Part shown: positions 45,301 through 57,475 of the stretch, in pieces | Layout of the letters: each line of letters starts with the position of its first letter | Position numbering within the stretch: position 1 is the first letter of the stretch | Assembly: GCF_018294505.1 (NCBI RefSeq) | Contig: NC_057814.1 | Span: 297,769,072 to 297,833,071, forward strand | From: Triticum aestivum | Taxonomy: Eukaryota > Streptophyta > Magnoliopsida > Poales > Poaceae | Reading direction: 5' to 3' | DNA length: 64,000 nt | Notes under the pieces: model-generated | Databases searched by the model: none | What the model saw: only the letters and a program-made list of their open reading frames with translations | What the model was told of the DNA's origin: nothing | Made by a program: the position numbers and the translations under genes

Positions 45301-46586
45301 GAATAGAGTTGACGCTTTGCAACTCTGGTGGAGACAGTGACTAACTTACCAGATGGGTGTGTGAGCTGAACAGACCTGGTGTAACAATCAATCTTGGCAT
45401 GATGAGCTGTCATCCAGTCCATACCCAAGATGATGTTAATATCTGTGGACTTGAGGGCTATAAGTGAGGCAAGGAATACAAGTCTGTCAACAAGGATTTC
45501 GTTACCATGGCTTATTCTGGTAGTTTGCCATCTAGACCCTGGAGTTTGGATTTCAAGTGGAGTTGGCATATCACAAAATGACATGTCGTGCAAACGGGCA
45601 TAGCCTTCAGAGATGAAGGAGTGAGATGCTCCAGTATCGAATAGAACCGAAGCTGGATGGCAATTGACAAGGAGTGTACCAAGAACGACATCCGGATCAT
45701 CATGAGCGTCTTTAGCTGAGACGTGATGCACACGTCCACGTTCAGTGGGAGCTGACTTGACACTGATCATCTTGCGTGATGGCTTACCACTGCCAACAGA
45801 CTTCTCAGGCAGGGGTGGGGCATAGTTAGTTTGAGAGCAGTCACGTGCATAGTGTCCTGGCTTCCCGCATGTGAAGCAAGTCCCTGAAGTTGGATGTGGA
45901 CCCGCATTGACAAGCGGTCTACCAATAGGCCTGGGTGGAGCATACTGCTGAACTGGGTGAGGCGGCACATAAGATGGCCTCGGTGCATATCCAGGTGGAA
46001 GAGCGGAGTTCGGAACCCAAATCCGGCGCTTATGAGAACTAGAGCCAGAGGAAGAAACCAAATCACGGGTGTGCTTACGAGACTCCTCGTATGTGAGCTG
46101 AGCTGTCTCCGCATTAATGGCCTTGTTCACAAGAGCCTGGAAAGTATTGCAATGGTGCAAGTGGAGATCACAACGCAACTTGGGGTTGAGACCCTTCCGG
46201 AACCTAGCCTGCTTCTTAGCGTCCGTGGACACTTCTTCTGTAGCATAGCGGGCGAGGTTCTCAAACTCTCTACTGTAAGCATCAACAGCCATCTTACCCT
46301 GGGTGAAACTACAGAACTCTTCTCTCTTGCGGTCAATGAGAGCCTGAGGAATGTGATGCTCGCGAAAAGCCTCAGTGAAATCTCTCCAGGTCGGTATCTG
46401 GCCAGCTGGAAGCATAGCCTCAAAGTTCTGCCACCAAAGACTAGCAGGACCCTCCAGGTGATATGCCGCATAAGTGACCTTGTCACCTTCAGCTACGTTC
46501 GCAGAACGCAGCTTGTGTGTGATACTATGGAGCCAGTCATCTGCATCGAGTGGCTCAATAGAATGATGGAAGGTAGGTGGTTTCAA
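42321..46586 (-). CDS. Chromovirus gag-pol polyprotein, 1421-codon open frame
   Basis: Domains by residue: retrotransposon gag about 40-140 ([12 protein letters not shown]); CCHC knuckle [14 protein letters not shown] 237-250; protease [10 protein letters not shown] with DTG at 317; reverse transcriptase about 460-700 with YLDD at 628; RNase H about 770-890; integrase with an HHCC finger about 985-1030 and catalytic D1058, D1119, E1155 (D-x35-E intact); chromodomain about 1353-1400 ([20 protein letters not shown]). All key residues are present. The first codon given is TTG. The frame continues upstream through a single TGA at 46611 to an ATG at 46796 (MSSVNRSFVALC), so the gag N-terminus is probably interrupted by one nonsense change. 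The chromodomain is thought to guide integration to particular chromatin. The stop lies inside the 3' LTR. Confidence 0.95.
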   Translation of the reverse strand: MKPPTFHHSIEPLDADDWLHSITHKLRSANVAEGDKVTYAAYHLEGPASLWWQNFEAMLPAGQIPTWRDFTEAFREHHIPQALIDRKREEFCSFTQGKMAVDAYSREFENLARYATEEVSTDAKKQARFRKGLNPKLRCDLHLHHCNTFQALVNKAINAETAQLTYEESRKHTRDLVSSSGSSSHKRRIWVPNSALPPGYAPRPSYVPPHPVQQYAPPRPIGRPLVNAGPHPTSGTCFTCGKPGHYARDCSQTNYAPPLPEKSVGSGKPSRKMISVKSAPTERGRVHHVSAKDAHDDPDVVLGTLLVNCHPASVLFDTGASHSFISEGYARLHDMSFCDMPTPLEIQTPGSRWQTTRISHGNEILVDRLVFLASLIALKSTDINIILGMDWMTAHHAKIDCYTRSVQLTHPSGKLVTVSTRVAKRQLYSLNASPLPDLEDIPVVRDFPDVFPEELPGIPPDRDVEFVIDLIPGTAPISRRPYKMAPLELAELKKQLDESLQKGFIRPSSSPWACPVLFVKKKDGTDRMVVDYRPVNLVTIKNKYPLPRINDLYDQLAGSSVFSKMDLRLGYHQIKIRNGDIPKTAFVTRYGQYEYTVMSFGLTNAPATFSRLMNSIFMEYLDKFVVVYLDDILIYSKNEEEHAEHLRLVLEKLREHRLYAKFSKCEFWLPEVTYLGHVISGKGIAVNPERVQAVLDWTPPETVKQVRSFLGLASYCRRFVENFSKVAKPLTELLKKDKKFEWSPQCEYSFQELKRRLTSAPILVPPDFTKDFVIYCDASRQGLGCILMQDRHVIAYASRQLHPHEENYPTHDLELAAVVYALKTWRHYLLGKRCEIYTDHQSLKYIFTQPDLNLRQRRWLELISDYDLGITYTPGKGNVMADALSRKSYCNNLMLQQGQPLLHEEFCKLNLHIAPQGFLSTLVAKPTLEDQIISDQKFDRGVTRIRRNIKKGVGGCFSMDDRGAVFFENRLVVPKNQHLRQLILKEAHESPLTIHPGSTKMYQDLRQRFWWARMKREIAEFIANCDVCRRVKAEHQRPAGTLQPLAIPEWKWDKVGMDFITGFPRTKKGNNAIFVVIDRLSKVAHFLPIREGITASQLADLYISRIVSLHGVPLEINSDRGSLFTSHFWESFQTAMGTHLSFSTAFHPQSSGQVERVNQILEDMLRACVISFGMDWEKCLPFAEFAYNNSYQSSLKKAPFEILYGRRCRTPLNWSETGERQFFGPDMIQEAEEQVRIIRENLKTAQSRQKSQYDRRHKEVAYEVGDKAYLRVTPLKGTHRFGIKGKLAPRYIGPFRILAKRGEVAYQLELPPHLYRVHDVFHVSQLRRCFSDPIRGVDHETLDLQDNLTYREYPIRILDQAERVTRRQNIKFLKVQWSHHSEREATWEREDRLRLEYPTFFPSTPESRDEILSSGGELSRP
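42335..42352 (-). other. Polypurine tract of the chromovirus, inside the coding frame
   Basis: On the minus strand CAAGTGGGGGCGAGT directly precedes the 3' LTR. It is also translated as SSGGE of the polyprotein. Confidence 0.75.
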
Positions 46587-47267
46587 TCCAATGAAATCAT
46601 AGATGGTCGCTCACTCTTTGCACTGGGGTGCGGTGTTCTCCTCGATACATGCTAACAAGCGGTTAGACTCGTGCTTGTTCCTCTCCATCTCTAACATAAA
46701 CTCTGCCAACGAGGGCTGGTCGGGAGGATCCTCCTCATCCCTACCACCTCCGTGGTTCAGGCATAGAGCAACAAAACTTCGGTTAACTGACGACATCCTG
46801 AGAAGCGGAACCAAGGACGAGGTCAAAAAAAACTATAGGATGCAACATGTAGCATAAGAAAATTTAGTACCTCTCAAACTCCTAGGACAAATCTGGCAGC
46901 ATAACGGCAGTAAAATGCTCAAAATGAGACATTCTGCAAAGGACGGGGTAGCACCTTACTCAACATCATCACTCAAGGTTCTGAGATATTACTAAACAGG
47001 CTACATTGGGGGTACTCAAGCTGGGATATGACTCTGATCAACCAATCCTAAGAGACTACAGAGTAGTAACACGTGATCCTGATAGACAGAAGAGAAAGCC
47101 TAGTTCCTTAACCCCGTAGGAAAGATAGGATGACTCAGATCAGAAGGCATGAGGTAAAAGGAGTAAAAGAGCCTTACGTTCCCTTCCACCATCAATTCCC
47201 TCACATAACTAAAGAATTTCTAGACTCAACTTCGACCAGGTTGGCTTGGAAATCCTACAGGCAGTCA
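46587..47267 (-). other. Leader and gag N-terminal region of the chromovirus
   Basis: Between the PBS and the main ORF. The gag frame covers 46796-46614 (ERNKHESNRLLACIEEN) before the TGA at 46611. The remaining roughly 470 bases (46797-47267) show no coding domain and form the untranslated leader. Confidence 0.6.
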
Positions 47268-47280
47268 GGCTCTGATACCA
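47268..47280 (-). other. Primer binding site of the chromovirus (initiator Met tRNA type)
   Basis: Minus-strand TGGTATCAGAGCC, four bases inside the 5' LTR boundary. It matches the plant initiator-Met tRNA 3' end, the usual primer in this lineage. Confidence 0.85.
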
Positions 47281-47284
47281 AAGC

Positions 47285-50200
47285 TGTCGGGACCCCGATT
47301 CTAAGTCACACCAATCTAGCATGTAACACCTCATATCACTTTGCGGCCTCACGCACGGTATTCCCACGGGTGTCGCCTTACCATGGCCCGGGACCGTTTG
47401 CGCCTTTTGGCTCACGTATATGACAATGTCGCTAGCATCCATATGACAGAGAACCCGGGCCGACATGGCTAGTCGTGAACCCAAAGCGGCACTAACGTAT
47501 GGGGACAGGCATACATGAATCAACATCGAACGCGTCGGTCAGCAGCGTGTGAATCCGGGCTGTAGCACTGGGCTAACAGGACTCCGGGAACCCGGGCTGT
47601 AGCAGGCTAGGCAGGACTCCGGATGTCACCGCGTGACATTTCCCCGAAGGGACAGACACAGGAACGATGTGAAACACATGCCGGCCAGTCAAGTGTCCAG
47701 AGCAGTAGTGCTGGGCTAGCAGGACTCCGGTGAACCGGGCTGTAGCGGACTACTATGGCTCAAGGAGGCACTAGACTACATTTCTCCATAAGAGAGGCTG
47801 CCAAGGATAAACAACTAGATTGTCGGATCCCACACATAGCAATACACGTTACACGTACGCATAACATGCAAGTATGTGCTGTACAACATGGCATCACAAC
47901 ATAACGCAAACTCATATAGATAAAAGGCCCAGAAGAGCCACATAGCATTAAGTACAAACAGGGGTCACATGACCCATCATTCAGAGCATACAAGCAACGG
48001 AAGCATTACATGTCTGAGTACAGACAACTACAAAAGAAAAAGGCTGAGAAGCCTGACTATCTACAAGACCCTCCCAAGGGTTCAAGATCGTAGCTGAGGT
48101 ACAAGCTACTCGTCGAAGTCCAAGCGGAACTACTAGTAAGACTGAAGTCTCCGCTGCAAAACATAAATAAAGCAACATGAGTACAAAGGTACTCAGCAAG
48201 ACTTACATCAGATCCTATCATACATGCATTTGTATCAAGAAGGTAGTGTGGGGTTTAGTTGCAGCAAGCCAGCTTTGACTCAGTGGCTATCCTGTTCTAC
48301 GACTACGAGAAACTTCTTTGAGGTAAGAAGGCGCACACGAGTCCACTAATCACCACCTCAATACACCACTATGGATTCATTCCCGTCTCACTACGAGAAG
48401 CCATCCATAGCACTCACACTTATCTTGAGCATTTTAGAGTATCCACTTCAAGTTGTCTATGTACCACGTAAGCATCCAAGAAGTCCATAACCGAGGACAC
48501 GGCTATTCGAATAGATCATGATAACCCTGCAGGGGTGTACTGCGTCACACACGCTCTCGCCACTTACCGCCATGTACACGTCATGTACCTCGGCAACCTT
48601 CAAGCGGAAGCCTGGCGAGGGTGTCGGCCACGACCTGACTAACCACACAAGACTCTAGTCCAGGTTTATCGCCTATTCGGGTTCCATCCGCAAGGAGATC
48701 CGGCCGGGGTGTCGCTCACGGCCCCAAACGATGTGTGCAGGGTTCCCGAGCCCACCATCCGGGTGCCACTCGGTACACCGGGCCACGTGTGCCTAGTCTG
48801 TCCCAAGCCCACCCTGCCGGGTGCCACTCGGTAGAAAAATAGCACTACCTACAAACACCAGAAACTAGTTGCAACTCCTGGACAGAGACCAAGTTGGTTA
48901 ATAAGTCGAGAGGGGCACTTAAGCATTCCAATGTGTGGTAGTAGCTAGTCATTGGACAACATACACAGAACTCAGTGCTTAAGGACGGTTCCAGTGAGAC
49001 AACCCACCATGTACTCCTACATGGCCTCTCACCGCTACCTTTACCAAATCGTGTTCACACGCTTAACTCTCAGCACCAGAACATATCGTAACACTCCAAT
49101 TCATTCCCAATGAACCAGACCTGACACAACTCTAAGCAATAGCAGGCAAGGCATGGTAGGAACACAACATGGCTCAATCAACTCCTACACATGCTAGTGG
49201 GTTTCAACTATTTACTGTGGCAATGACAGGTCATGCAGAGGAATGGGTTCAACTACCGCAGCATAAAGTAGCAGTTGAATCGTTGTTGTCCTAATGCAGT
49301 AAAAGAGAGCAGGAGCGAGAGAGTAGGTTTGTATCGGAATGAACAAAGGGGGTTTGCTTGCCTGGTAGATCAACAGGGTGGCACTGCTCCTCAGACAGGT
49401 ACTCTGGAACACTCTCCGGAGCAGGACCTATCGAGAGGGAACGGTGTCGACAGTCAAAACACAATCATATGCAACAATATGATGCATGAATATGGCATGA
49501 ATATGTGATGTATTTTGAGCCAATGCATTTAGCATTCAACTTGGAAGAGATCCATTTGAACCAAAGGTTCAAATGCAACTCTAATTTAAGTCCTTATATA
49601 TGCCATTTATATGTTTTCACTTATACAGTAGGTATAAGTTGGTTTGTCATGCATGAAACTAGTACAGATGGATAGATTGCATTTTTCTGATAATTTTTCA
49701 TATATAAATTATTTAAATCTGAGCTACGGTTGAATTTCTATGAATTTTAGAAGTTTTGTACATTTTCTGGAATTTCCTGGTTTAATTTTAAATCCAGAAA
49801 AGGGGTATATTGCGTCAGCACTGCGTCATCATGACGTCAGCGGGTCAACGGTCCTGACCAAGTCAAACCTGACGTGTGGGGTCCACACGTCAGTGACACA
49901 GGGTTAAACAGAGGGTTGGTTTATCCTAATTACAGTGTTAGTGGCGCTGGGGCCCACTGGTCAGTGTCAGGGGTTAGGTTAGGTGGTGATTAGCACTAAG
50001 CTAATCACCTGATAGGCCGGACCCACGTGGCAGGCTCAGGCGACAGGGCTCGTCGCCGGTGACCACTGGCCACGGCGGAGTCCCCACTAGAAGCCACGGG
50101 AGCGGCGCCTGGGGGCACCAGGAGGTTGCCCGCGCTCCCGCGCATCCAAGGGAGCCCGTGAAAGGCTGCGGGGGCGGCGGATCTCGCCGGAGCGGAGCTC

Positions 50201-51383
50201 ACGGCGGCGGCCGGAGCTCGGGCTCGAGCGGCTGCGGGGCTACGGAGCACGAGGAAGCGAGCGGGGAGGCACTACAGCCTCCTGGCGTCACCATGAACAC
50301 GGTGACGCGTGTGGTTGTGGGCTGCAGTGGTTTGAGCGACGGCGGCGACATGGACGGCGGCGAGGAGCTACGGCCGTGGAGGAAACGACGGCTACGGCGC
50401 GGGAACGACGGGGCGAAGAGGGGGAAACGGGGAGGTGCTCACGGCGATCACGCGGAGCAGCACAGCGGGCTCAGGGGAGACCTGGTGACGGCGAATCGAC
50501 GGCGGCAGACGGCGGAGCCCGAGGAGGAAGACGATGGCGATGGCGGCGCTCCAGGGCCTCCCGAGGCGTGTGGCTCGACGGAGAGGTAGCCCGCGACGTG
50601 GCGGACCTTCTGGGCGTGCCGGGGAGGCGAGGGGGTGGCGGTGGCTACGGCAACGGTGGCCGGTGGCGACGGCAGCGCTCGACCGTGAGAGAGAGCGAGG
50701 GGGAAGAGAGAATGGGCACGGGAGAGAGCGAGAGAGGTGCGGGGCGGTGCGTGGCGTCGTTCGGGCGATCGAGGCGACGAGGGGAGAAGCAGGAGGTGGC
50801 GCGCATGCGCGCGGGCGGCGAGCGCGTGCCCCTGTCCTCCTGGCGCGAGGAAGGGGACGACTGGCACTGGCCAGTCAGCTGGGCCGGCCTGCTGGGCCAG
50901 GCCAGGCCGCACAGTGCCAGGCCGTAGGTAAGCTCCCTTTTCCTATTTCTTTTTCTTTCCTAATTTTCTGACATTTGTTTGGTTTAATAAAAATACTAAA
51001 CCATTTTATTTACTTATGCCAATTTTTATAGGGGCTAGTGGTATTATTTTAGAACTCCTCAACAAATGGCATAATTTTTGGACAATATTTTATATATATA
51101 ACAATATATATCCAAAGCAAATAATTACTGCATTAATTCCAAATGCCCAACATAAATATTTATGATCTCCTAAAAATATTGGTTTGGTTTTTATCTCTGT
51201 CCAATATTTTCAGAGAGCAACATGAACATTTTCTTGGACCCTTTTGGAGCAATTTTTATCTGGGTCATTTCCAGAAATGATTCTGAGGGTTTCACAGATC
51301 CCCATTTGAAATTTAAATGAAATTTAGACATGATGCACACATGACTAGCTAGTCTAGGTCATACCAGAACTAGGGACGTGACA
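47285..51383 (-). repeat. 5' LTR of the chromovirus (minus orientation)
   Basis: Nearly identical to 38234-42334. Differences include a 1-base gap near 48160, a 2-base gap in the agag run near 50691 and about 20 substitutions. It carries the same GC-rich island at about 50010-50930. Confidence 0.95.
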
Positions 51384-51388
51384 AAGGG

Positions 51389-52261
51389 AAAGAAGAGTGG
51401 CAGCACCAAAGGGCAGCAGCATAACCCGGCGGGTCAGGGAAACAGCGGTAAGCGTAAAGCGGATAACAGTTTAGATTTTTGTGGCTAATACCAACACGCG
51501 GGATAATGGCCAGCGTCTTAAGGGTAAACCACCCCCGCGTGGAGGCGGGTCAGGTCCCAATCCTGAGCACCTCTCCCACCTGTTAAACCAGCCTTGCCCA
51601 AAGCACGGGTCACGGGATAAGCCGGCCACGCACCTCTGGAAGGATTGTTATATTATGCGGGAGTTCAAAAATTCAGATTTTTTTTGGTATGATCATGGAC
51701 CGGCAGGCGGTTCAGGCCCCGGATCTCATGGGCCGGGTTACGGTGGAGGCAGTTCCGGTTCAGGATTTCACGACAATCACGGCGGACATGGTGACCAAGG
51801 CAATCAGGGCAACCAGGGTGGTTATAGAACATAATTGGTTTGATGCCGACAATTGGCACTGCCATTATTTGGCAAGCCAACATTTCGCAAAATCAAAATT
51901 TGCCAAATGTTGGCAACTTTTTGTGAGGTTGAGAAGAAAAGTTGGTAGCCAACCAATCACTAGCCAACATTTGGCATTTGCCAAATATTGGCATGCCAAC
52001 TTTTGGCATCAAACCAATCATGCTCATAATCATCAGGGGAATCAGCAGCAGCAGCAGTCGGGTTATCAGAGCAACCCGAAGCAATTGAATAGTGGGCGGT
52101 ATCATGTCTTCACCACTAGCTTGTGCAAGCGCGATCAGAAGCTTCACAAACGGGCAGTAAACTCCATTGAACCGGCGGTGCCCCGTTACCTGCGTTGGTC
52201 GGAAGAGCCCATTGTGTGGAGTCGATAGGATCATCCACCTCAGGTCGATAATCCGGGTCAT
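51389..52261 (+). pseudogene. gag C-terminal part of gypsy-2, disrupted
   Basis: Resumes directly after the chromovirus (GKKSGSTKGQQHNPAG). A T-run near 51474 carries an extra base, shifting into the frame VANTNTRDNGQRLKGK. A nucleocapsid-like motif CPKHGSRDKPATHLWKDC lies near 51600, followed by a Gly/His/Asn-rich tail. This is interrupted by a MITE (51835-52017) and resumes as GNQQQQQSGYQSNPKQLNSG, RYHVFTTSLCKRDQK and PRYLRWSEEPIVWSR. TAG at 52226 interrupts the link to protease. Confidence 0.7.
51835..52017. mobile_element. 183-bp MITE inside gypsy-2 gag
   Basis: The terminal inverted repeat TTGGTTTGATGCC at 51835 pairs with GGCATCAAACCAA ending at 52017. Inverted similarity continues inward (agttggca, ggcaagccaacat, atttgccaaat). 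Flanks are TAA (51832-51834) and TCA (52018-52020), suggesting a Tourist-like 3-bp target with one change. It breaks a Gly/Gln-rich gag reading frame that continues on both sides. Confidence 0.75.
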
Positions 52262-55200
52262 CTAGCATTAGTGGTGGCACCTCAGGTTGGAGGATATAAG
52301 TACACCAAGGTACTCATGGATGGAGGGAGTAGTATCAATATCCTTTATTATGAAACCTTCCGTCGCATGGGGTTAACAGATAAAAATCTTAAACCGTCAA
52401 ACACCGTTTTTCATGGTGTGGTGCCTGGTAAATCGGCGTATCCAGTTGGTAAGATAGCTTTGGAGGTTGCTTTTGGAGACGAGCATGATTCAAGATCAGA
52501 GACATTGACTTTTGAAGTGGTGAAAATCAAGAGCCCGTATCATGCCCTGTTTCGACGGCCGACTTATGCTAAGTTCATGGCAAGTCCCTGTTGTGTTTAT
52601 CTGCAGCTCAAGATGCCGGGTCATAAGGGGACCATCACGGTTCATGGGAGCCGTAAAATCGCTTTGAATGTGAAGAAGGTGATGCAGCTTATGCTGAGTC
52701 GGTTTGTGCAACAGAGGAGTTGAAGTTCTACAAGGACAATGTTGATCCGGCGGATATGACTTCTTTGAAAAAGCCAACTACGGAGCATGATCCGGCCTTG
52801 AAGTTTAAATCGGCTGATGAGACTAAGCTGGTTGATTTTGTTCCTGGTGATTCATCCAAGCAGTTTAGCATCAGCGCTGACTTGGATCGGAAATAGGAAA
52901 GCCCGTTCATCGAGTTCATCCGTGAGAATTGGGACATCTTTGCGTGGAAGCCTTCTGACATGCCAGGTGTACCGAGGGAACTCGCTGAGCACACTCTTAA
53001 TGTCGATCCCAAGTATAAACCGGTCAAGCAGTTCCTTCGTCGGTTCAATGAAGAAAGACACAAGGCCATTGGTAAGGAGGTAGCCAGGCTTTTGGCGGCT
53101 GGATTTATCATTGAGGTATTTCATCCTGAGTGGTTGGCCAATCCGGTGTTAGTACTCAAGAAGAACAGCACTTGGCGTATGTGTGTGGACTACACATATT
53201 TAAACAAGGCTTGTCCAGCAGATCCCTTTGCCCTCCCTCGTATCGATCAAATCATTGATGCTACGGTGGGTTGTGAGCGTTTGAGTTTTCTGGACGCATC
53301 TTCTGGTTACCATCAGATCAAAACGGCAGTTAAGGACCAGGAGAAGACAACCTTCATAACTCCCTTTGGAGCCTTCTGCTATGTATCTATGCCTTTTGGT
53401 CTCAAGAGTGCCCAGGCGACTTTTCAGCGCTGTGTGCAGAATTGTCTTCATGACAAGATCTGGCACAATGTTCCTGCTTATGTGGATGATATTGTGGTGA
53501 AGTCCAGAAAGGAGGAGACATTGATAGATGACTTGAAGGAGACTTTCGATAACCTCCAGGTTTATAAGATGATGCGTAATCCGGCCAAATGTGTCTTTGG
53601 TGTACCGGCAGGCAAGCTCTTGGGCTTTCTGGTGTCTAACATGGGCATTGAAGCTAATTCGGAGAAAATCAAGGCTATAACTTCTTTGGCTAAACCGAAG
53701 TGTATCAATGATGTTCAACACCTGGCAGGCCGGATTGCAGCCTTGAGGCGGTTTATCAGTCGCCTAGGGGAGAAGGCTATCCCTTTATATCAGATGCTGA
53801 AGAAGACGGATGACTTCGTCTGGAGTGACGCCGCCAATGAAGCATTTGAGGACTTAAAGCGGCAGCTAGCCGAGCCGCCTGTCCTTGCTGCTCCTGTTGA
53901 TAAAGAGCCCTTGTTGTTATATGTGGCTGCTAATGCCCGGGCTATTAGCGTGGCTATTGTGGTGGAGCACAAGGAGGCTGGAAAGGATTATCCGGTTCAA
54001 CGTCCAGTTTATTATATCAGTGAGGTACTTATTGAGTCCAAGCAAAGGTACCCACATTGGTAGAAGCTGGTGTATGGAGTTTTTATGGCTAGCCGGAAGA
54101 TTAAGCAATATTTCCAGGGTCATCCCATCACTGTGCTCAGTTCTGCTCCTTTGGGGGATATAATCCAAAACAGGGAAGCAACTGGCCGGGTTGCCAAGTG
54201 GGCCATTGAGCTTGGACCTCATGGGTTAACATATATGCCTCGGACGGCAATCAAGTCCCAAGCGTTGGTGGATTTCATCAATGACTGGACAGAGTTACAG
54301 GCGCCAGAAGAGAAGCTGGATCATACTTATTGGACTATTCACTTCGACGGGTCCAGGCAATTGGAGGGCTCGGGGGCTGGAGTCGTATTAACTTCCCCAC
54401 GAGGTGATAAGTTTTGATATGTTCTCCGTTTAATGTTCCCTTGCACTAACAATGCAGCTGAATATGAGGCTTTACTCCATGGACTTCGGATGGCTAAGGA
54501 GATGAATTTAAGCCGAGTTAAGTGCTTCGGTGACTCAGACCTGGTGGCTCAACAAGTGTCTGGTACTTGGGATTCCAAGGACCCACTCATGGCAGCATAT
54601 CGTCGAGAGGTGGACATTGTTGCAGGTCACTTCAAAGGTTATCAGGTCGATCATGTGGACCGGCGGAAGAACGAAGCAGCAGACGCTTTAAGTCGCTTAG
54701 GCTCCCAGCGTAAACCGGTTCCACCCAACGTCTTTCTGGATATGCTACATAATCCGTCGATCAAGCTCTCTACAGAGGAGGATTTGGCTATTCCTGATCC
54801 AGAGGCTCAGTTGGTGGCGGCTCTTCATGTCATCCCGGATTGGACGGTCCCATATTTGGCGTATATGAACCGGGGCGAGTTACCGGAGGATGAAACCTTG
54901 GCCAGACAGATAATCCGGCGGTCCAAGTCCATGACTATTGTCAATGGAGAGCTACATCATTGCAGTGTGATAGGGGCGTTTCAGCGTTGCGTGTCTCCTG
55001 AGGAAGGCTGTGAGATTTTGCGTGAGATCCACGAAGGAGATTGTGGTCACCACGCCGGTTCAAAGTCTCTGGTAGCCAAGGCTTTTCGTCATGGTTTTTA
55101 TTGGCTGACGGCTCATACCGATCCTGAGGACTTGGTCAAAAGGTGTGATGGCTGTCAAAAATTCTCACGACGCGCTCATGTACCAGCTCAAGAGTTGAGG

Positions 55201-55858
55201 ATGATTCCAATCACTTGGCCGTTTGTGACTTGGGGGCTGGATATGGTTGGCCCCTTTAAGAGATCCAAGGACAAGAAGACCCACCTTTTGGTGGCGGTTG
55301 ATAAGTTCACTAAGTGGGTGGAGGCAGAGCCAGTCAGTAAGTGTGATGCAGCTACGGCGGTTCAATTCATCAAGAAGGTGATTTTCCGGTTTGGCTTTCC
55401 ACAGAGCATTATAACTGATAATGGTACCAATCTGTCCAAAGGTGCTATGAAAGAGTTCTGTCAACTTGAGCACATCTGGCTTGATGTATCATCAGTGGCT
55501 CACCCCCAATCTAATGGTCAAGCGGAGAGAGCCAATCAAGAGATCTTGAGAGGCATCAAGCCCCGGCTTATGGTTCCTTTGCAACGGACGCCGGGTTGTT
55601 GGGTGGACGATTTACCTTCTGTGTTATGGAGCATCAATACCACGCCCAACAGATCTACGGGTTACACGCCTTTTTTCATGGTTTATGGAGCAGAGGCGGT
55701 TCTCCCTAGTGACATCCGTCATGACTCGCCTCGTGTAGCGGCGTATGTTGAAGCTGACAATGAGAAGGCACGACAGGAAGCACTTGACCTGTTAGATGAG
55801 GAGCGTGGCATTGTAGCAGCCCGTTCGGCCATTTATCAGCAAGATCTGCGTCGTTATC
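52262..55858 (+). pseudogene. pol of gypsy-2: protease, RT, RNase H, integrase
   Basis: Protease has VLMDGGSSINILYYETFRRM near 52310 in frame 2. One missing base near 52679 moves the frame to 1. The RT has SFLDASSGYHQIKTA, FGLKSAQATFQRC and AYVDDIVVKS (YVDD near 53480). RNase H has IHFDGSRQLEGSGAG near 54340. Integrase has a zinc-finger region (CGHH...CDGC) and intact catalytic spacing: GLDMVGPF, ITDNG, then 35 residues to the Glu of GQAERAN. In-frame stops are TAG at 52894, TAG at 54061 and TGA at 54415. The last 485 codons from 54433 are open up to the next insertion at 55858. The frame is less damaged than that of gypsy-1, suggesting a younger element. Confidence 0.9.
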
Positions 55859-57446
55859 TGATACGTCTCCAACATATCTATAATTTTTGATTGCTCCATG
55901 CTATATTATCTACTGTTTTGGACAATATTGGGCTTTATTATCCACTTTTATATTATTTTTGGGACTAACCTATTAACCAGAGGCCCAGCCCAGAATTGCT
56001 GTTTTTTGCCAATTTTAGAGTTTCGCAGAAAAAGAATATCAAACGGAGTCCAAACGGAACGAAACCTTCGGGAGCATAATTTTTTGAACGAACATGATCC
56101 AGGAGACTTGTACCCTACATAAGAGAAGCTTCCAGGAGGCCACGAGGTAGGGGGTCGTGCCCACCCCCCCAGGGCGCGCCCTCCACCCTCGTGGGCCCCA
56201 TGTTGCTCCACCGACGTACTTCTTCCTCCTATATATACCTACGTACCCACAAACGATCAGATACGGAGCCAAAAACCTAATTCCACCGCCGCAACCTTCT
56301 GTACCCAAGAGATCCCATCTTGGGGCCTGTTCCGGAGCTCTGCCGGAGGGGGCATCCATCACGGAGGGCTTCTACATCAACACCATAGCCTCTCCGATGA
56401 AGTGTGAGTAGTTTACCTCAGACCTTCGGGTCCATAGTTATTAGCTAGATGGCTTCTTCTCTCTTTCTGGATCTCAATACAATGTTCTCCCCCTCTCTCG
56501 TGGAGATCTATTCGATGTAATCTTCTTTTTGCGGTGTGTTTGTTGAGACCGATGAATTGTGGGTTTATGATCAAGATTATCTATGAACAATATTTGAATC
56601 TTCTCTGAATTCTTTTATGTATGATTGGTTATCTTTGCAAGTCTCTTCGAATTATCAGTTTGGTTTGGCCTACTAGATTGATCTTTCTTGCAATGGGAGA
56701 AGTGCTTAGCTTTGGGTTCAATCTTGCGGTGTCCTTTCTGAGTGACACTAGGGGCAGCAAGGCACGTATTGTATTGTTGCCATCGAGGATAACAAGATGG
56801 TTTTTTTATCATATTGCATGAATTTATCCCTCTACATCATGTCATCTTGCTTAAGGCGTTACTCTGTTTTCATGAACTTAATACTCTAGATGCATGCTGG
56901 ATAGCGGTCGATGAGTGGAGTAATAGTAGTAGATGCTGGCAGGAGTCGTTTTACTTGTCTCGGACGTGATGCCTATATACATGATCATACCTAGATATTC
57001 TCATAACTATGCTCAATTCTGTCAATTGCTCAACTGTAATTCGTTCAACCACCGTAAAATACTTATGCTCATGAGAGAAGCCACTAGTGAAACCTATGGC
57101 CCCCGGGTCTATCTTCATCATATTAATCTTCCAACACTTTGTTATTGCCTTTGCTTTTTACTTTGCTTTTATTTTACTTTGCATCTTTATCATAAAAATA
57201 CCAAAAATATTATCCTATCATATCTATCAGATCTCACTCTCGTAAGTGACCGTGAAGGGATTGACAACCCCTTATCGCGTTGGTTGCGAGGATTTATTTG
57301 TATTGTGCAGGTGCGAGGGACTCGCGCATAGCCTCCTACTGGATTGATACGTTGGTTCTCAAAATCTGAGGCAAATACTTACGCTACCTTGCTGCATCAC
57401 CCTTTCCTCTTCAAGGGAAAACCAACGTAGTGCTCAAGAGGTAGCA
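55859..57446 (+). repeat. 5' LTR of the Athila-like element
   Basis: Starts TGATACGTCTCCAACATATC and ends GAGGTAGCA. TATA-rich sequence (ctatatatacctacg) at about 56229 is a likely promoter. The open frames inside, for example 56157-56411 and 57133-57331, recur in the other LTR and are not genes. Confidence 0.95.
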
Positions 57447-57457
57447 AGAAGGATTTT

Positions 57458-57475
57458 TGGTGCCGTTGCCGGGGA
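57458..57475 (+). other. Primer binding site of the Athila-like element
   Basis: TGGTGCCGTTGCCGGGGA, about 11 bases after the LTR. In related Athila-type families this site normally reads TGGCGCCGTTGCCGGGGA (tRNA-Asp type); here the fourth base is T. Confidence 0.75.

Larger units (their letters stand above)
38234..51383 (-). mobile_element. Young Tekay/Del-like chromovirus inserted in gypsy-2
   Basis: A 13.15 kb element in minus orientation. Its 5' LTR is 51383-47285 and its 3' LTR 42334-38234 (about 4.1 kb each). The flanking 5-bp sites are AAGGC (38229-38233) and AAGGG (51384-51388), one mismatch. It has an initiator-Met-type PBS, a long gag-pol ORF with a C-terminal chromodomain, and a purine tract at the 3' LTR. 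I counted about 26 differences between the two LTRs by eye (about 0.6%), so the insertion is recent compared with gypsy-1. Confidence 0.95.

Noticed and set aside
45894..46655. 253-codon plus-strand frame opposite the chromovirus gag
   Set aside because: Antisense shadow of the real gag frame; no domain and no independent promoter signal.
56157..57331. Open frames in the Athila-like LTR repeated at 61433-62725
   Set aside because: LTR sequence without coding domains; lengths differ between the two LTRs because of small indels.
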